Shown here: positions 18,673-21,620 of the stretch, one piece after another
Layout: the number at the start of each line of letters is the position of its first letter
Numbering within the stretch: position 1 is the first letter of the stretch
IMG/VR virus record: IMGVR_UViG_3300020454_000925
Location: 1-21,620 of that record
DNA length: 21,620 bases
From: a virus
Strand: one strand, 5' to 3'
Notes under the pieces: generated by a model
The model's input: only the letters and a program-made list of their open reading frames with translations
The model's database searches: none
Told to the model about the DNA's origin: nothing
Program-made: the position numbers and the translations under genes

Positions 18673-20889
18673 TTAGTCTGCCTTTTCTATTGTTCTGAAT
18701 GATTCAATGCCATCCGTTTTCAAAGCTCTTAGCTTAGGTCTACCGGATGTGTTGTCAATTGTAAATTGTACACCATATGCTCTAGGATTTCCCAATCTTC
18801 CCCTTATTGAAATATCACTACTTGTTGCTAAAACCAAACCATTGTTAAAATCACGCAAAGATCCTACGGTTACAGTCCTATCTAGGTTTTCTAACTCTGC
18901 ACTTATATTAAAATCAGAAGTTCTATCCGGAGATGACTCAACGTGCATTTCAAAAGATTTCCATTTTTTCCTATCCAATGTTCCTAGTGTAAACTGTCTG
19001 GTTGTAGCAGAACCTTTAACCTCCAATGTTTGTATATTACCCCCTACTTGTGTAACAACAGTATCATACCCATCCTCTCTAGCTTCTATTTGATTAATTG
19101 CTCCTAACTCATTTGTAATATATACGCCACGAGTACTACCTTCGCCGGCAACAAACATATTTGTTATATGAAAACCAGAATCATTAACGGTATCAATTGA
19201 CTCCCACTTTTGATTTAAAAAATTATAAACAATAATTGCATTATTCCTAGTAGCATTTACTCCCTCGGAATCTAATGGTAAGGCTAAGTAATACCTATTA
19301 TCAAAATATGCCGATTGTGCTTTATGGGCATTGGACTTATTAATTCGGTTAATAGTTTCTTGTATTGATTCACTTAACGGAATCTCAAGGCCACGAAGTT
19401 GATAACCTTCAATGAAACCAATAGCATAAACCCCGTTGTCTGAAAGAAATAATATTTGATTTCCAATCTGCTCTACAGAATTTTTGGCTATTAATCCAAC
19501 CTCATCTGTTAATAACTTGTTGGAAGCGTCTTTTATTACCGTAGTATCAGTAACTAAATGAATACTATTTCTGTTAAAAACAATAAGAGTATCTTCGGAA
19601 AAAGAATGAAACCCAATTATCCTATCAGCTTTACCAGCATTAAATCTAAATTGGTCAAATATGGGGTCATACGTATTGCTATCTAATATGTCAGAAAATA
19701 TTGCTTCATCTAAAATCTTTCTGTATTCGTAAGTTCCGGACGAAGCACTACCAGTAGGTTTATTCATATACGGAAGCACTAATCTCCTTTGGTGATAATG
19801 ACCAAACGGTGCAGCTGGTTGGTGTATATACCCGCCGGACACCGATTGGGGTGCCATAAATTCCGTGTCTGTTTGATTAGTTACATTTGCACTATCAATT
19901 TTAAAAGTAAATTCAGAACTTGTAGATGACGCTACTAAAAACCTAGTGCCCTTTGTAATACCGCTACCAGATCCGGGGGTAATGCATTCTACCGTATCTC
20001 CTTCGCTTAGAGTATTGCTTACCGTAACCGTAGCTACTCCATTAGTAATGACAAATCCAGTCGCATCTAATACCGTTGGTTGAGTATACGCTCCGCTAGC
20101 AACTTTTGTAAATTCAGTAGCAACCGCTGGATTACTTGTTACTGTATAAGTTGTGTTTCCTCCTACTAAAGTGTATTTAAATTGAGTAGCACTTACATAC
20201 GTAACAGTTATATTAGATCCATTTGGATTAGGCGTTAAGTCGCTACCGGTTAAATTAGATACAGTAACAACGTCTCCGGTAATTAAATTATGGTTAGTAG
20301 CTGTAGTAACCGTAACCTCATTTGAAGAAAGTGCCGCAGCAGTAATGTTTGATATTCTTAGTGAGTTCTCCAATGCTACGCTAGTATCTCTAAACATAAC
20401 AACTCTATTAAACGCTTGAAGCATCTCTACGCTTGAAGTTACAGTAACACCAGATGGATACCCTATATCAATATTCCTATTTGTTGACAAGTTAAGTGCA
20501 AAAGCCTTAGCGTTAGTAGCAATAACAATATATTGGTTTACTTCAGACGATCCAATATTTGGATCAGAAAAAGGGCAAGAGCCATATAGTAACTCAACAG
20601 AAAGATCAGCTAAAATTGCAGTAGTTCCATCTCCTATCTGCCCAGCCGTAGGCAGTGTAAAAGATAGTGTTAATGCATTTTCTCCGGTAACAACCGGTGA
20701 TAATAATTCTGTTACACCTTTACGAACTTGCCACTGGCCATTAGTGCCTATACGAGCATTCTGTGAATCCGCAAGTACACCCGGCTCTAGCTGATCTGGT
20801 CTAAGACGGTTACCAAATCCAGTGAAAAAACGATCTCCATCTTCTTGTACACGATCGTCAAGAGATCCATATGATGCATAGCGAGGCAT
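18673..20889 (-). CDS. Tail nozzle/hub-like protein (738 aa)
   Basis: The N-terminus carries RVQEDGDRFFTGFGNRLRP followed by LEPGVLADSQNARIGTNGQW and QVRKG, a conserved opening of podovirus tail proteins that build the nozzle or hub below the portal (T7 gp12 or P22 gp10 type). The middle has the strand-rich pattern of a beta-propeller (FSEDTLIVFNRNSIHLV, VEQIGNQILFLSDNGVYAIG, RYYLALPLD, AIIVYNFLNQKWESID). An inserted Thr/Val/Ser-rich section (about 180-330) looks like Ig-type or carbohydrate-contact domains. The C-terminal part is again beta. The start ATG is 3 nt after the previous stop, in AATAAAGTAATAAATG with no Shine-Dalgarno. Assignment rests on the N-terminal motif and gene order. Confidence 0.75.
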   Translation of the reverse strand: MPRYASYGSLDDRVQEDGDRFFTGFGNRLRPDQLEPGVLADSQNARIGTNGQWQVRKGVTELLSPVVTGENALTLSFTLPTAGQIGDGTTAILADLSVELLYGSCPFSDPNIGSSEVNQYIVIATNAKAFALNLSTNRNIDIGYPSGVTVTSSVEMLQAFNRVVMFRDTSVALENSLRISNITAAALSSNEVTVTTATNHNLITGDVVTVSNLTGSDLTPNPNGSNITVTYVSATQFKYTLVGGNTTYTVTSNPAVATEFTKVASGAYTQPTVLDATGFVITNGVATVTVSNTLSEGDTVECITPGSGSGITKGTRFLVASSTSSEFTFKIDSANVTNQTDTEFMAPQSVSGGYIHQPAAPFGHYHQRRLVLPYMNKPTGSASSGTYEYRKILDEAIFSDILDSNTYDPIFDQFRFNAGKADRIIGFHSFSEDTLIVFNRNSIHLVTDTTVIKDASNKLLTDEVGLIAKNSVEQIGNQILFLSDNGVYAIGFIEGYQLRGLEIPLSESIQETINRINKSNAHKAQSAYFDNRYYLALPLDSEGVNATRNNAIIVYNFLNQKWESIDTVNDSGFHITNMFVAGEGSTRGVYITNELGAINQIEAREDGYDTVVTQVGGNIQTLEVKGSATTRQFTLGTLDRKKWKSFEMHVESSPDRTSDFNISAELENLDRTVTVGSLRDFNNGLVLATSSDISIRGRLGNPRAYGVQFTIDNTSGRPKLRALKTDGIESFRTIEKAD

Positions 20890-20892
20890 TTA

Positions 20893-21291
20893 TTACTTTA
20901 TTTGTTTTCTTTTAAAATCCCCTAGTATAGTTCCCTTTGCTCTAGTTTTAACACCAAATCTAGAACTACCCTTTAGTTTATCTTTTAGTACAGCTCTTCT
21001 AGGTGTGCTCTTAGGTGTGTTATCAGTCTTACCTTTATAATTTTTTATACTAACATCACGAAGCATAGGATTCTTTTTAGGGGCTTCCCTAAATACATTG
21101 GGTTTTTGAGGTGTAGGTGTAGTTGCTTTAGATTCTTTTAGCTTATCTTCTAAGTTTTTAATTTTGTCGTTAATATTTTTTACATATAATCTTGAGCTAT
21201 TTGGTTTTATTTTAGCTTTAAGGTCAGCAATTTGTTGAGTAATTTTTTGCCTTTGTTGTAATGTAACTTCGTATGTTCTTCCTTTTGCCAT
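20893..21291 (-). CDS. Basic coiled-coil protein of unknown function (132 aa)
   Basis: A 132-residue, very lysine-rich protein. The first 55 residues form a likely coiled coil (LQQRQKITQQIADLKAKIK, then INDKIKNLEDKLKES). A Thr/Pro linker follows (TTPTPQKP), then a basic tail (RRAVLKDKLKGSSRFG, KGTILGDFKRKQIK). No domain recognised. The charge suggests contact with DNA or with an acidic virion part. It is transcribed just ahead of the nozzle-like gene, next to another small basic gene, the place of head-tail or packaging accessory proteins. The ATG is in ATATATTATG, the local A/T-rich start context. Confidence 0.65.
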   Translation of the reverse strand: MAKGRTYEVTLQQRQKITQQIADLKAKIKPNSSRLYVKNINDKIKNLEDKLKESKATTPTPQKPNVFREAPKKNPMLRDVSIKNYKGKTDNTPKSTPRRAVLKDKLKGSSRFGVKTRAKGTILGDFKRKQIK

Positions 21292-21311
21292 AATATATAT
21301 TGATTAAATTG

Positions 21312-21548
21312 TTAACACTTCCATCTGCGGAGTGCGAGTGCTTTACGAGTTGGTCTGCCCTTTGAGTCCTTCATAGGGCCTTTGACACCAGACATTCTGG
21401 CACAAAATGATTTCTTCCTAGCCTTCTTCTTTCCGGTTGGCTTAGATTCAGTAACCGGTGGCTTGAGGTTAGCACCAGTCTTTCTTTTAAAGTACGCTCT
21501 ACCAGCAGCGGTCAATCCACCTTTTTTACTCTTGTGTATCTTTTTCAT
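21312..21548 (-). CDS. Small basic DUF6321-like protein (78 aa)
   Basis: A 78-residue, strongly basic protein: KSKKGGLTAAGRAYFKRKTG, then LKPPVTESKPTGKKKARKKS, FCARMSGVKGPMKDSKGRPT and a final RKALALRRWKC. This is a conserved small family seen in many aquatic phages and some large eukaryotic viruses (DUF6321, from memory). The two conserved Cys (FCARM and the C-terminal WKC) may bind metal. The role is unknown; charge and place among virion genes suggest DNA condensation or packaging. I use the ATG at 21548; the frame could extend one codon to a TTG. Unusually for this window, AGAGG stands 5 nt upstream, a plausible Shine-Dalgarno sequence. Confidence 0.75.
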   Translation of the reverse strand: MKKIHKSKKGGLTAAGRAYFKRKTGANLKPPVTESKPTGKKKARKKSFCARMSGVKGPMKDSKGRPTRKALALRRWKC

Positions 21549-21606
21549 CAATACCTCTGTGTTTGTCAGTAATATGTCTTTCTTGTATGAGTATCTTTAA
21601 CTTCAT
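21526..21606 (-). CDS. Possible short upstream peptide overlapping the DUF6321-like gene (26 aa)
   Basis: A frame of 26 codons starts at an ATG in CTTAATATG and ends TAA inside the DUF6321-like gene, overlapping its first 23 bases in another register. The peptide (MKLKILIQERHITDKHRGID and a short acidic end) has no known relatives to me. It could couple translation of the next gene or be a chance frame. Confidence 0.3.
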   Translation of the reverse strand: MKLKILIQERHITDKHRGIDEKDTQE

Positions 21607-21620
21607 ATTAAGACGTATCA

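Noticed and set aside
1-21620. CRISPR array, insertion sequence, integrase or attachment site
   Set aside because: No regular spaced direct repeats, no transposase or recombinase gene and no tRNA that could mark an attachment site were seen.

Overview
The window is a segment of a tailed double-stranded DNA phage. The evidence is very dense packing with many ATGA-type start/stop overlaps, a phage replication and recombination set on the + strand, and a virion gene block on the - strand. The - strand block has a tail nozzle-like protein, a tail-fibre-like protein, a GNAT-like virion protein, a 1151-residue repeat protein and a 1845-residue polyvalent protein. The set resembles podovirus-type genomes from aquatic metagenomes. 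The host cannot be named. Most + strand genes lack a Shine-Dalgarno sequence and start within an A/T-rich consensus close to TAAAATTATG. That fits hosts that do not rely on Shine-Dalgarno pairing, Bacteroidota being the best-known case, but other lineages are possible.

Layout: (1) 1-325 is non-coding and rich in small hairpins. It ends in a complete type I hammerhead ribozyme motif (250-309) whose predicted cleavage point lies 22 nt before the first start codon. (2) 326-2868 is a run of small early-type genes without recognisable function plus one lysozyme/transglycosylase-like protein. The first three cistrons share a repeated 5' leader identical to the 3' arm of the hammerhead. (3) 2914-5750 is a recombination and nucleotide-metabolism module: PD-(D/E)XK exonuclease, endonuclease VII-like HNH protein, ERF-type annealing protein, SSB-like protein and a DUF1599/Nmad1-like protein, with three small genes between. 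(4) 5763-8021 holds a bulged hairpin, a small gene, a DnaB-family helicase, a stand-alone DnaA domain IV-like DNA-binding protein and a putative nuclease. (5) 8068-8107 is a strong intrinsic terminator for the + strand operon. (6) 21606-8106, read on the - strand, is one tightly packed virion operon that converges on the terminator.

How the parts fit: the exonuclease, ERF protein and SSB form a single-strand-annealing recombination set. Endonuclease VII would resolve branched DNA before packaging. The DnaB helicase and the DnaA-like protein would act at the phage origin. The late operon runs from small basic proteins through the tail nozzle and fibre to two very large proteins, probably internal or ejected.

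The most notable item is the hammerhead motif together with two downstream copies of its 3' arm. This looks like an RNA-processing or leader system for the first phage mRNAs: a self-cleaving 5' leader with a possible competing hairpin, and two further sites that the same catalytic strand could address by base pairing.
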